In this document: positions 45,695 through 56,130 of the stretch, piece by piece
Layout of the letters: the number at the start of each line of letters is the position of its first letter
How positions within the stretch are numbered: position 1 is the first letter of the stretch
Origin: Adiantum capillus-veneris
Taxonomy: Eukaryota; Streptophyta; Polypodiopsida; Polypodiales; Pteridaceae
Length of the DNA stretch: 64,000 nt
NCBI GenBank assembly: GCA_014529385.2
Contig: CM043960.1
Coordinates: forward strand, 76,283,910 to 76,347,909
Reading direction: 5' to 3'
Translations under genes and position numbers: made by a program
Notes under the pieces: generated by a model
Told to the model about the DNA's origin: nothing
The model's database searches: none
What the model saw: the letters and a program-made list of their open reading frames with translations, nothing else

Positions 45695-47103
45695 TACGGG
45701 GACCTTCATTACAAGCATACTAGCCTGCAGCTGGTGTGATAGTTGCGATGGGCAGGAGCAAATTGGCCATGGCAGTAGCTGGCAAGTAGAGGCTGCACGG
45801 GCAAGTGGCTTCAAAAGCTGCATGGAAGCACGCAGGAGTGAGGAGAGGAGAGATGGACTGCCTCTCTCTCTCTCTCTCGTTTTGTCTTCAACGGTTCAAC
45901 CAAGCAGGCTGTTGCGACAACAAGAGAGAGGGGCATGACCGACTTTCAAGGCAAGGCGAGAGTGGGAGCGGTGTTAGAGCACAGCTAGAGAGGTGTTGGG
46001 GTGGCCGGTATGTACTGAGGGCATGCGCATCTGCATGCTGTGGGCAACAAAGTTCACACAGTCGCAAGCTATGGTGGAGGGCCGAGGCACGCGGAGAGGG
46101 AAAGACTTTATCAACATGAATGATTGGTAGGGTAGGCTATGTGATAATTGACCCCAATTCTCAAAAAATTCCCAATCTCTCTCTCTCTCTCTCCCCCCCC
46201 CCCCCCCCCCCCCCCCCCAACCCCAAAATCCAGAAGCTACTCTTTGTGCGTGTGGGTGAAGCAAACAACAATTAGAGACACCCAGATCTTGAAAACGACA
46301 ATGAGCAAGGGTTTTGGTTCGGGCTCCGAAACCCTGCAGGCATGCATTTCTCTCCAAGGTACTGGTCAAGCACTCATATTAACAATTCATTGGAAGCCCG
46401 AAGTTCATGTGATGGGCATTTGGCGAGCATCTGATTCTGACACTTAGTGTAATGAGCAGATCGACTACAGTTTTCTATGATTAGCAGAAACCCTAACCAG
46501 CTGCACTATCTAGGAGTTTCAAGTTCTTAGCAAAAATCAGTGCGCGTTTCGGTTGGTGTTCTCATGGACTGTATAAGTTATTTGGGTTCAATCAATGTGA
46601 CGGTGTGTACTTGTTTTTGCAAATTACAATAATAAAAGCTTCTATCAATGCACCTTGTTACTTGTTGGTTATTAGCTGATGATGCACTACCCACAGAAAG
46701 TTCTGCGCATATGTAGGCATTTGCTTACGTGTAGAGGTAATTGCTCAGCAGAGTAGAGGAGGCAGGAGGGGAGGGGGCATTTAGGCAGACGAAGGCATGG
46801 ATGCGATGGAAGTTGGGGTGATAGCACAGAGGACGTTGGTGATGAGGGGCGGGTAATGTTTATTTTACTTCTACGAGTATGAACCTGCAGGCTTCGCTCA
46901 AAGAGTTTTGTGAGGAAATTAAGTGCTTGTTTTTCCTCGAGTGTGGATTCTGGTAGTGGGCAGTTCAGGTCACTGTCATGCACGCAGTGAGCATGCCATG
47001 TGAAATAGTTTCAACGAGGCCAGACGCAGTGCATTGAGTTGATGTTGTCCATAAGGTGGTACATGCACGGTGCCTTGTGGACAGCTTCTTCTCAAGCCTC
47101 TAT
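45695..47103. other. non-coding, nothing recognised
   Basis: No supported gene. It contains a CT run followed by a 26-base poly-C (46193-46218). Open stretches here follow low-complexity DNA. Confidence 0.5.
46176..46218. repeat. (CT)n followed by poly-C
   Basis: About eight CT units, then 26 consecutive C. Confidence 0.95.
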
Positions 47104-47272
<169 letters not shown>

Positions 47273-47587
47273 GCAATATACGTGCGTGACCTGCAACAAC
47301 ATCAACCAATGAATTGCATGTCTATGCATGGAATTTTGGTATAGAGTTGGCCTCCAGGTTCATATGCGGAACATCTGGGTTGGTCACGAGTATCAAGAAA
47401 AATAGTCGGGTAAATGATAAGTGCGGCATCACGAGCCCTTCCACATGTGTGATCATGTGAGCAATAGTCTAATGAACTCTTCAGTGTGGAGATTGTTCTA
47501 GATCTTCAATTAACAGCTACATGAACCTAATTATCTTGTAGGTTGCTCTTCCAAGCTCAAGTATTTACTTTTGCACAAGGCTAGGAG

Positions 47588-48252
47588 TTGCATAATGTCA
47601 CTCGAGTATGCCACTTCAAACCCTTCTCTCCGGGAGGTGTGGCCGTGGACACTAGCAGTACGCTCCTTTATGCATACACTAGTCTCTTTGACACTGTGTT
47701 GGACTCAGCATTTTATGTGTTGGCCTACCTTAACTGTAGCAAGCTTCATGTCAAGGTGTCCGCCATTGGCTGGTCCTCCCATGACAAATCGACACTAGAT
47801 GCGGATCATGTCACCATGGAAAATGTGGGTGCCTACAATATATAGCAATCTCCTTGGTCCCATTGTCCACAACACGAGCACCCCTACACACCAACCTCGC
47901 TTGCCCATCAAAACCTTCATTTTGGAGCTCTTTAGTGAAGATTTGAAAGTCGGTCCTGCATGCAGTGACCCGACATTATGGCCTCTTTCTGAGCCTCACT
48001 GGCTCTGGTCAAGCCTGGCGTGGATGAGGACAACACATCACATATTGCTCTAGATAGGATGTGCAGCATCGCCAAGCCAATTAATGCTCTACCATCCAAC
48101 CAGGCATGCTCTGTTATGAGCCTAACACCGGCGTTCCCAACCACACCTCCTACGCTTTTGATGCCTATTACTAGGTCATCGGTGCCTCTCTAGACATTTG
48201 TACCTTTGGCAGGGCAGCAATTGTTACGACCACCAACCCCAGAGATTTTTCT
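47588..48252 (+). pseudogene. glucan endo-1,3-beta-glucosidase (GH17) with X8/CBM43 domain, decayed
   Basis: Intact relatives are secreted, often GPI-anchored plant enzymes that cut cell-wall callose. The first frame (to TAG-type stop 47845) has PFSPGGVAVDTS, LFDTVLDSAFYVLAYL and KVSAIGWSSHD. The family motif is VSETGWPS, so the catalytic nucleophile Glu is Ala here. After a frameshift, YSNLLGPIVHN and LPIKTFILELFSEDLK match the conserved TFIFALFNEDLK region. A third frame holds a shortened X8 domain: CAASPS near 48060, then CYEPNTGVPNHTSYAFDAYY, a TAG at 48172, and ICTFGRAAIVTTTNP. Two frameshifts, a stop, an internal X8 deletion and the lost Glu make this a pseudogene. Degraded GH17 sequence may begin near 47400. 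The N-terminal half is missing. Confidence 0.85.
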
Positions 48253-49158
48253 CATTCAGATAGCACTTGATTGCCCAATCTTGCTAATTGATGATCTTTG
48301 GCAGGTGATTATGGGAGGAGCCTTTTCTCGAGAAGATAAGTAGTATTTTCTAGGCATTAGAAAGTTTCTTGTGATATTGATGCATTTTATGTGTTGCTGA
48401 TGCATTGCTCGTTCTTTCGCTCTTGGTGTTGATGACATGCTCTCTTTAATTTGTCTCGGCATGTTGAATTCCATGTTTTTTGGAAGGTTGTAACATCACT
48501 GTCTCAAGGAACGGTACCCTATCATGCATGGGCCAGCAACACATCGGTGGATGGTAGTGGCAACCATGGCAGCAATTGGGCCAACTTTGAAAGCATGCCC
48601 CAAGTTCCAACACCCTGCGCTATTAATTTTTGGACTAATTGTATCTTGACTAGCATGGCCATTATGCTAGGCTTCACTTGTAACCACGTCATGGATCTAG
48701 TTGCATCAGTCAAGGACTTCCATAAGAAAAGATAACGGGTATGGACTTTGGCTACCAGCTGTGGCGATTGAATGTTAGTCCATGGCAGCCCCAATATGGT
48801 GTACTCTTTGAAAGCACAATTTTGTAACGCGTTTCCTTCCCACATAACAATACTAGGCTTTTGCCACAATTTTGCAAGAGTGACCAAGGTCCTCAATCGA
48901 ATACTTGTATCCAATATCATAATAATGGTGGACTCACTTAACAAGAGTGGCAATTCTTTGTGGACTCTTCCACATTGTCTCCTATCTATATCCATGTTGG
49001 TGATATGTATACATTTATTATACTTGTATGTGACCGACTACTAAATATTAGACTTGCATGTGCACAATACTTGTATGTGATATGTATACATTTATTATAG
49101 TTGCATGTGACCGCTGACAGATTATCAGACTTTCATGTGCACATTACTTCCCACCTAT
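48253..49158. other. non-coding, nothing recognised
   Basis: A 94-codon frame at 48451-48735 has no motif I recognise. Near 49015-49100 the phrase TGATATGTATACATTTATTATA occurs twice within about 70 bp. Confidence 0.45.
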
Positions 49159-49560
49159 TGCCTCAGCACTAGGTGACAAGGGGTCTTAAATGAAGCCCCA
49201 GCCATGGGATCCGCGGTGGGGAAAAAAGAATATCGAGATGTACGGCACCGTCCGATTGGCAAAAAGTAAACAAAGACAAAGTTTGTAAACAAGGACAAGG
49301 GGAGGTGGGCGTCTGAGTTGGGTTATAGGTTTTATGTTTACCACCCAAGTCATGTGACGCGTGTGGGGCGAGGTGGTTAGACCATCAAGCTTGCAAGCGG
49401 TTGGTGTTGGGTTCGATTCGTGTAGCCACAAGGCTAGCCGCCATTTTTTTTGGACCGTCCATTGGCCTCGAGATTCCCACGGGGATCAACAACCGTTGAT
49501 CCCATCGCCCAGGGGTCTTACAAACCTCGTGTCACTTAGTGTTGAGGCACCTATTGTGAG
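49159..49560 (+). repeat. candidate tRNA-derived SINE with inverted truncated neighbour
   Basis: A tRNA-like head at about 49361-49430 has a box-A-like GAGGTGGTTAG (49370-49380) and a box-B GGTTCGATTCG (49410-49420), the spacing of an internal RNA polymerase III promoter. Its acceptor arm pairs at only about four of seven positions, so it is not a working tRNA gene. The downstream tail (49483-49552, containing GTCACTTAGTGTTGAGGC) is matched in reverse complement by 49159-49226 (GCCTCAGCACTAGGTGAC), about 20 bp with two mismatches and weaker similarity beyond. The simplest reading is a SINE beside a truncated copy in the opposite orientation. No A-rich tail or target duplication is clear. Confidence 0.45.
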
Positions 49561-50446
49561 TACTTTGTGTTTGCTAGAACAATGCTAAGCACATCAACTT
49601 GTTGTGTACTAAGTGTAATCATTCTCGTAATAAATTTTGTCTAGCTGGATCAAGGTTTTGATGATACTACACATGCCTTCAACAAGCGAGTCTATGTGAT
49701 TGCATTTGAAGAGAAGCCTTGGCTCCGTTTTTGCTTGCTAACTTTGACATTGCTCAAGCAACCTAGGACATTGTTGATATAATCATGTACCAATGTTTGC
49801 CCATGTCAATGTCTTGCATAATGTCACATGCTTACAACCACAATGATTTTAGTGATACTAGTTGAAACTTTGTGCTCCTTTCGAACCATACTTTAAACAG
49901 CTGAAAAATTTGTTATGAAAAACAAAGAGTTAAAAGCACACTCATAGTCTTTGCTTGTGAAAGAAAAAAATCATTCTCTCAATGATTGTTGCCATATGAT
50001 AATTTACCCTAGGGATCGATTGATTTGAAAAAAATGGCATTGACTTATTATGTCTCCAAAATTCTATTCTATTGATAATTTCCTTCCCCATGCTTCTCCA
50101 AAGCTCTTCATCAAGGAAAATCAAACTCGTACTCATGAATCGCACGTACCTCTTGCAGCTTCATTAGAAGGTGTTATAGCTGTTTTAGACATGTGACACA
50201 AAGGATAAGCGGAGGCTTGCCTTTGATATTTGGATAATCCATATTCCTATCAAGCCCTTATATATAGGGTTTTGGGTTAGGCTTCTCAACGAAGTTGGGG
50301 GATTGGTTGCAAGTAATGTTTCCTAGTGTCGCATACATAAATTTCACTCTTTGGATTTGTGTTCTAGTTTTGATGTGTTTTTATTTTCTTGTTATGGAAG
50401 TGATGATCCTTTAATTGACAAGATTATAGCACAATGTGACCATTGC
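49561..50446. other. non-coding, nothing recognised
   Basis: AT-rich. A 67-codon minus-strand frame (49942-50145) has no recognisable motif. Confidence 0.45.
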
Positions 50447-50516
50447 ATTTTATGTTAGAATCTCGATTCTATTATCTATAATAATAGATAATAGAATCGA
50501 GATTCTAATATAAAAT
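50447..50516. repeat. hairpin-forming inverted repeat, 32-bp stem, 6-base loop
   Basis: Bases 50447-50478 pair with 50485-50516. The inner 24 bp (TTAGAATCTCGATTC...) pair perfectly; beyond them there is one G-T wobble and then further A-T pairs. The loop is TAATAA. The arms are AT-rich but not simple-sequence. No transposase or flanking repeat is visible. Confidence 0.9.
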
Positions 50517-50609
50517 TGTGGAGACGTGATTGTAATCTTATATTGTTTATATGAACTGACAGTTTTGTTTGGTGCATCTCATTTTGGGAGGCCTCGTGAT
50601 TTTATCACT

Positions 50610-51400
50610 TGCGTGCTGGCCACATGTGCGAACCCTTTGAACCAAATAAAAATAACGCTTGCGTAAAGAAAGCTTTGCCAATAGCAACTGCGCATGAAGA
50701 CTTCAGCGAACAAGAAGGAGCGAAAGGTCTGCTGCTACAGCTCTCTCTCTCTCTCTCTCTACGCTCCAACTGACTCTTTCTCTCTTTCTCTTAGTATGTG
50801 TGAGAAATTCTCTCTCTCTCACACACACACACATACATATACACAGGTAGTGCTGCATTGGCAAGTTAATAACGGCCTTGTTTTTCAATCATTGCGATTG
50901 CGGAAGTTAATGCTCGCTTGTCCTTCAAGACTTGAGGCTTGGCCATTGTGTCATGTATTTTTTACTTTTGTAAGCTTCTTTGCTTTTCTATTATATTGCT
51001 CACTTTTCATGGTAACTAGTTTGCCTTGATTGCTTCACTATGTATAAGTAAAGAAGTGATAGCAGTGTGGATTTTATCGCATGGCGTAGCTTTTGATGAT
51101 GACACAATAGCATCTCTCCTGGAAGCTTTCGCCAATCTATGACCTCGCATCACAAAGAAGATTTTGCATTAAAAGATGCATGGACGTGAAAATTTGCACA
51201 TTATTATAAAGATGGAGAGAGATGTATTTTGTGCATTGCGACGTTCGTGCCAAAAAAAAGAAAAAAGAAAAGCCATACGTATATATTGTTTGAAGTTTGC
51301 ACCGTTCGCCACATTTGTAATAATATCGTAGGGAACGTACCTTTCTCGCCACTTTTATGCCTTCAAGTGTTGAGGGGCACTTATGCTTCTCCTCCGATAT
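50610..51400 (+). repeat. dispersed repeat, copy 2
   Basis: Second copy of the repeat at 42880-43930, same orientation and same order of shared phrases, with a single short CT/CA block and a 20-30 bp insertion near 51090. It ends about 290 bp before the LTR element at 51691. Confidence 0.85.
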
Positions 51401-51690
51401 TGAGGGACTTTTTATTGCAAAAATATTGTAGTTGTATAAGGAAGAACTTATTACCGATGTTTTATAAAGACATGTATCATTCCACGTTGCCATGTCGTGG
51501 TGTATTGTTCGCCTATCTCTTTGTTGGACATAAGAAGTCCTTGTCACCTTCATCTAAAATCTTTTCAATAAAAATGATGTAAATTTATTGGTTTAAAGTA
51601 TACATGATGTAATCTAAGAACTTTTGAGATCACATTAGAGGAAATCAAACATGGAATATAAGTTTATTTTTGATATTTCGTCTGTATTGA

Positions 51691-52922
51691 TGTCATGTGA
51701 CATATCCAACCCTATGTGTCCGTGGACAAGCTACAACACGACAAGGGTTCAGTCAATCCAGTCAGTCTACATTTAGAAGTGATCTGACACTTTTGTGAGT
51801 CTATTCGTAGACCGTGCATGCCCAGTCACTTAGTGTAGATGCATATCCTCTGGTTGCATACAACATGATCATAAGCATTCCCATCAGAATCCATCAGGAG
51901 CATTTTTACAGTGCATAGACTTATTTTTCCTCTTTTTGATATTTTTCACTTATTATTTTTAAGTGACTTTTGTTGGAAAGTAGATAGGGCAATTTTGCTA
52001 AGATAATATATAAGCAAACCAGAGTTAGCACTTTCTGGCGGAAGAGGTAGCAAGAACTCAGTTCAACAGGCACCTCGGCAGGACCTCAACAAGCCTAGCA
52101 TTTTTGCACCTGCAAGAAGGTCTAGCGTTTTGCACCTAGATCAGCCAACGTTTTTGTATCTGTAGCAGCCTGGCGACAGCAGAAGACAGATCATCCCTAC
52201 CGTTAGCAGATTACACCAGCGGATCAGTAGCGTTTTTGCAGATCAAGACAAATCAACCCTAGCGTTTTTGCATCAGCCTGACCCCTCAACGTTTTTGCAG
52301 ATCTTCGCGACGGAATCAGCCCTAGACTTGGCGTTTTCAGTTTTTAGCAGTTAGAACCTGCAGAACAAGTCCCGAACCTCGCAGATCTCACCTTCCCGCA
52401 ACAGATTCTTGCCGCACGGTCAGATTCCGCAAGGTTTATAGATTCAGCCTGAAAAATGCAGATTTCAGCATCTGCGTTTTCAGTGCGTCGTCGTCGCATC
52501 GTCGTCACTGACTTTGTCATCGACATAGAGTCAAAATTCAGCAGATAAAGATTTGCAAATTTCAGCCATTAGCATTTTCAGATTTCAGTCCGTCTCGTCG
52601 TCGTTCTCATCGTCGTCGAGATTGTCGGCAAGTCCAAGCATTGTAGAGATTTGTGCAATCAATAGTAGACGGCTCTCGCCATAGAGAGTGGGGCCTTCGG
52701 AGGAGGGTTTTACAACATCCCTGGTGTCGTATTCTCTTCTCTCTCTATCTCTTAGACTCATGCACTTTCATGTACAATGTCGATTCACTTTGTTTGTGTC
52801 CATTGCACTCTCTCACTAAAGGAGCGAAAGGCTCTCCCTTCCATAAGTAAAAGGAACCTTGAGCACAGTTCGGAGCACTCATCTTGAGCAAAGTTCAAAC
52901 ATTCATTCCGCTACACCTAACA
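51691..52922 (+). repeat. 5' LTR of non-autonomous element
   Basis: 1232 bp, TGTCATGTGACATATCC to CTACACCTAACA. Within it the phrase AGCGTTTTTGCA and variants recur about eight times between 52095 and 52300. A CGTCGTCGT patch lies at 52485-52620. Confidence 0.95.
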
Positions 52923-52936
52923 TTGGTATTAGAGCT
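52923..52936 (+). other. primer-binding site of non-autonomous element
   Basis: TTGGTATTAGAGCT directly follows the LTR. It differs from the initiator-Met complement TGGTATCAGAGC by one C-to-T change. Confidence 0.85.
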
Positions 52937-53269
52937 TTGGTAGTATTGTGTATCACTCAAGGAAAGAACCACAAGAATCACAAGAATTTTTTTTTGCTTG
53001 TTGAGGTTGTACGAACCCAAGTTCACTTGGGCGTGTCGATTCCTAATCGTGTTTTTGAAGAGTGACAGGAATTCCAGAAAAGGACTTGTCTAGCTTTCCC
53101 TTGTGCCTCTTTTCACTCATTGAGAGCGGACCGTGCACTTAGCGGCAGGCCAATCGACGTGAGGTGGGAAAAAGCAACCTTGGTGTGAGCGCAAGGCCGC
53201 CAAGGGGTGCGCCCGCGGAAAAGAGCAGATCTCGGGTGAAGAGAAGATCCTTCTCTAACACAGATTGCA

Positions 53270-53410
53270 AGCGAAAGAAGAACCGCAAGAACTCAAGACC
53301 CCCAAGAACCTAAGAACCCAAGTTCCTCGTGAACTTAAGAACCCAAGAACCCAAGAAGCCAAGTTCCTTGTGAACTTAGGAACCCAAGATCCACAAGAAC
53401 CCAAGATCAC
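53270..53410 (+). repeat. short imperfect repeat AAGAACCCAAG
   Basis: AAGAACCCAAGTTCC, GAACTTAAGAACCCAAG and variants recur over about 140 bp in the leader of the non-autonomous element. Confidence 0.85.
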
Positions 53411-53455
53411 AGTGTATGGTCATCACTCGAAGCGGAATGGATACTTCGCTCGGAG

Positions 53456-53980
53456 GTGATGAGCATGAAAGAGAGAGACGAAGAAGAATTTTCCCCACCA
53501 GGAGGTTTTTTTGACCCTCCCCCTTCCCCATCTACGTCAAGGATTGCACTAACTCCTATGGAGGTTTTCGACAAGATGGTGATGGACATGAAGTTAGACC
53601 GCGAAGCACGAAAAACAGAAAGAGAAGCAGAAAGAAAGGCCTACGAAGAAAGAATGGAAGCCATAGATTGTGACTACGAAGAAAGCGTGGTAGTCATAGA
53701 GCGTAAGTACGACTTGGAAGCCAAAGAAAGTCAAGCCAAATTGGATCGTGAGAACAAAGAAAGTCAAGCCAAATTGAATCGCGAGAACAAAGAAAGAGAA
53801 GCAGAATTTGATCGCTAGAACAAGGCAAGACAAGAACAGAGCGACCAACACATGAAAGAGTTCTTGCGACTCTTTTCTATTGTGGAGGCGCAGTTTGCGC
53901 AGAAGCAGGAAAAGGAGACTCTCTCAGTCTCTTCTTCTCCAAAGCATGACAATTTCTCACAAGCATGATGATTTGCATGA
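53456..53980 (+). pseudogene. gag-like coiled-coil frame of non-autonomous element, one stop
   Basis: The frame opens upstream of an ATG at 53465 (MKERDEEEFSPPGG) and runs to TAG 53816-53818. It then continues in the same frame (NKARQEQSDQHMKEFLRLF) to about 53980. The first part has a proline-rich stretch (FFDPPPSPSTSRIALTP). The rest is almost all charged helix with a repeated unit (ESQAKLDRENK, ESQAKLNRENK), strongly coiled-coil in character. Such a layout is seen in structural gag-like proteins of non-autonomous elements, but I see no CCHC knuckle or capsid domain, so gag is an inference from position. If the TAG is bypassed or is recent decay, the product would be about 175 residues. Confidence 0.55.
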
Positions 53981-54569
53981 AGATGATGTGATTGTTCACA
54001 AGGATGATGTGTTAGTGGATACTTTCTCTAATGAAGCTAACCTCATTGTAGATTCGATCAATCACGAAGGATCGATCTTGGCTCTCGAGCCTAGGTCCAA
54101 AGAACCCCTTCAGGACAAACCGATCTTGGCTCTAGAGCCTAGGTCCAAAGAATCCTCATAGGAAGTATTATGTGTTCGCATGATTGATATGCATGCATTG
54201 TTTGAGTGTTTCATTCGTGATCGTTTCCTGTATTTTAGTCAGCGTCTGTATATGATCCCTTTTCCTAGGCATGACATATTGTACGGTGAGCACGTTTCTC
54301 TCATGAATGGGCCCAAATGTATGCGGATTATTCATGAAAAGCCGAAAAGTATGCATTCAAGGAAGTCACATTCCATGTCTCTTCCTTGGCATGACACAGT
54401 CGTAGAACGAGCACATGAAAGTATGAGCACCAAGCATGGGCATTTCCGTTGTGAATTGCCACAGTTGATTGCTTTAGATCAAAAGAGAAAGATTCGATCT
54501 CATTGTTTGCGTGTGTGTGGTGAACGGTTTGGCACTCTGTCTCTTTGTTCATCTACATTGCATGCATAG
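53880..54569 (+). pseudogene. second internal frame of non-autonomous element, unknown product, one stop
   Basis: A single frame from 53880 to 54569 is interrupted only by TAG at 54159-54161. The first part contains acidic ILALEPRSKE twice and alternating DDVIVHKDDVLVD. The second (from 54180) is rich in His, Met, Arg and aromatic residues (FIRDRFLYFSQRLYMIPF). I recognise no domain. It overlaps the end of the coiled-coil frame in a different frame. It could be a decayed piece of a former pol or a lineage-specific frame. Confidence 0.4.
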
Positions 54570-54907
54570 TCTTTTAGGAAGACAAGATTTTTTCCACTCA
54601 CTTTACATGGAATGGGTATGGTCATGTTTTTGTGTTGGAAGTGGTTTCAGGAATTTTCAGCCGTGGAGATTCTTGAAGACGGAAGAAGCGTGACTCTAGA
54701 CGAAGTTGAAGCATCGAAGGAGTCACAAAAGACTTTGTGTCGCTTTCGGCGCGGCCCATAGAAGCAAGCATTGCAGACCTTTCTGAAGTTCAAGTACTGC
54801 ACGATCCACACATCAGAGTGGGCCGGCGAAGAGTCCCTTCCAGGATTCCGGATGCTATTGGCGATCTCTCTCGACGCTATACAGTTCGGTACCAGTACCT
54901 CACTTTG

Positions 54908-54919
54908 AAAAGGAGGGGA
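54908..54919 (+). other. polypurine tract of non-autonomous element
   Basis: AAAAGGAGGGGA immediately before the 3' LTR. Confidence 0.9.
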
Positions 54920-56124
54920 TGTCACGTGACACATCCAACCATACGTGTCTGTGGACAAGCTACAACACGACAAGGGTTCCGTCAGTCCAGTCAGTCTAGA
55001 TTTAGAAGTGATCTGGCACTTTTGTGAGTCTATTCGTAGACCGTGCATGCCCAGTCACTTAGTGTAGATGCATATCCTGTGGTTGCACACAACATGATCA
55101 TAAGCATTCCCATCAGGAGCATTTTTACAGTGCATAGACCTATTTTCCCTCTTTTTGACATTTTTCACTTATTATTTTTAAGTGACTTTTGTTGGAAAGT
55201 AGGTAGGGCAATTTTGCTAAGATAATATATAAGCAAACCAGAGTTAGCACTTTCTGATAGAGGAGGCAATAGGAACTCAGTTCAACAGGCACCTTCTCAG
55301 CAGGACCTCAGCAAGCCTAGCATTTTTGCACCTACAAGAAGGTGTAGCGTTTTGCACCCAGATCAGCCAGCGTTTTTGTATCTGCAGCAGCCTGTCGACA
55401 GCAGAAGACAGATCAGCCCTAGCGTTAGCAGATTGCACCAGTAGATCAATAGCGTTTTTGCAGATCAAGACAAATCAACCCTAGCGTTTTTGCATCAGCC
55501 TGACCTCTCAGCGTTTTTGCAGATCTTCGCGACGGAATCAGCCCTTGACTCAGCGTTTTCAGTTTTCAGCAGTTAGAACCTGCAGAACAAGTCCCGAACC
55601 TCGCAGATCTCACCTTCCCGCAGCAGATCCTCGCCGCACGGTCAAATTCCGCAAGTTTTGCAGATTCAGCCTGGAAAACGCAGATTTCAGCATCTGCGTT
55701 TTCAACGCGTCGTCGTCGCATCGTCGTTATCGACATAGAGTTAGAATTCAGCAGATAAAGATTTGCAGATTTCAGCCATTAATTAGCATTTTCAGATTTC
55801 AGCCTGTCTCGTCGTCGTCCTCATCGTCGGCAAGTCCAAGCATTGTAGAGATTTGTGTAATCAATAGTAGACTGCTCTCGCCATAGAGAGTGGGGCCTTC
55901 GGAGGAGGGTTTTACAACATCCCTGGTGTTGTATTCTCTTCTCTCTCTATCTTTCAGACTCATGCACTTTCATTTACAGTGTCCATTCACTTTGTTTGTG
56001 TCCATTGCACTCTCTCACTAAAGGAACGGAAGGTTCTCCCTTCCATAAGTAAAAGGAACCTTGAGCACAGTTCGGAGTACTCATCTTGAGCAAAGTTCAA
56101 ACATTCATTCCGCTGCACCTTACA
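54920..56124 (+). repeat. 3' LTR of non-autonomous element
   Basis: 1205 bp, TGTCACGTGACACATCC to CTGCACCTTACA. It is shorter than the 5' LTR by small deletions, for example 10 bp near 55110 and 12 bp near 55825. Confidence 0.95.
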
Positions 56125-56130
56125 ATTGAA

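Larger units (their letters stand above)
51691..56124 (+). mobile_element. non-autonomous LTR retrotransposon (LARD/TR-GAG-like), complete
   Basis: LTRs at 51691-52922 and 54920-56124 are flanked by the exact 5-bp target duplication ATTGA (51686-51690 and 56125-56129). A PBS (52923 on) and a purine tract (54908-54919) are in the right places. The roughly 2.0-kb interior has no protease, RT, RNase H or integrase motif in any frame. It does hold a charged coiled-coil frame and a second unknown frame. It would need enzymes from another element to move. The LTRs have diverged appreciably (five substitutions in the first 41 bp, several indels), so it is not recent. Confidence 0.92.

Noticed and set aside
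48451..48735. 94-codon frame downstream of the glucanase pseudogene
   Set aside because: Not GH17, X8 or any motif I know, and it has no supporting context. It may be chance.
49361..49430. A functional tRNA gene
   Set aside because: Box A and B are good, but the acceptor stem pairs at only about four of seven positions and the anticodon arm does not fold convincingly. Better explained as a SINE head.
54180..54569. A host gene of 129 codons
   Set aside because: It lies inside the LTR element bounded by exact target duplications and is in frame with the segment upstream across a single stop, so it belongs to the element.
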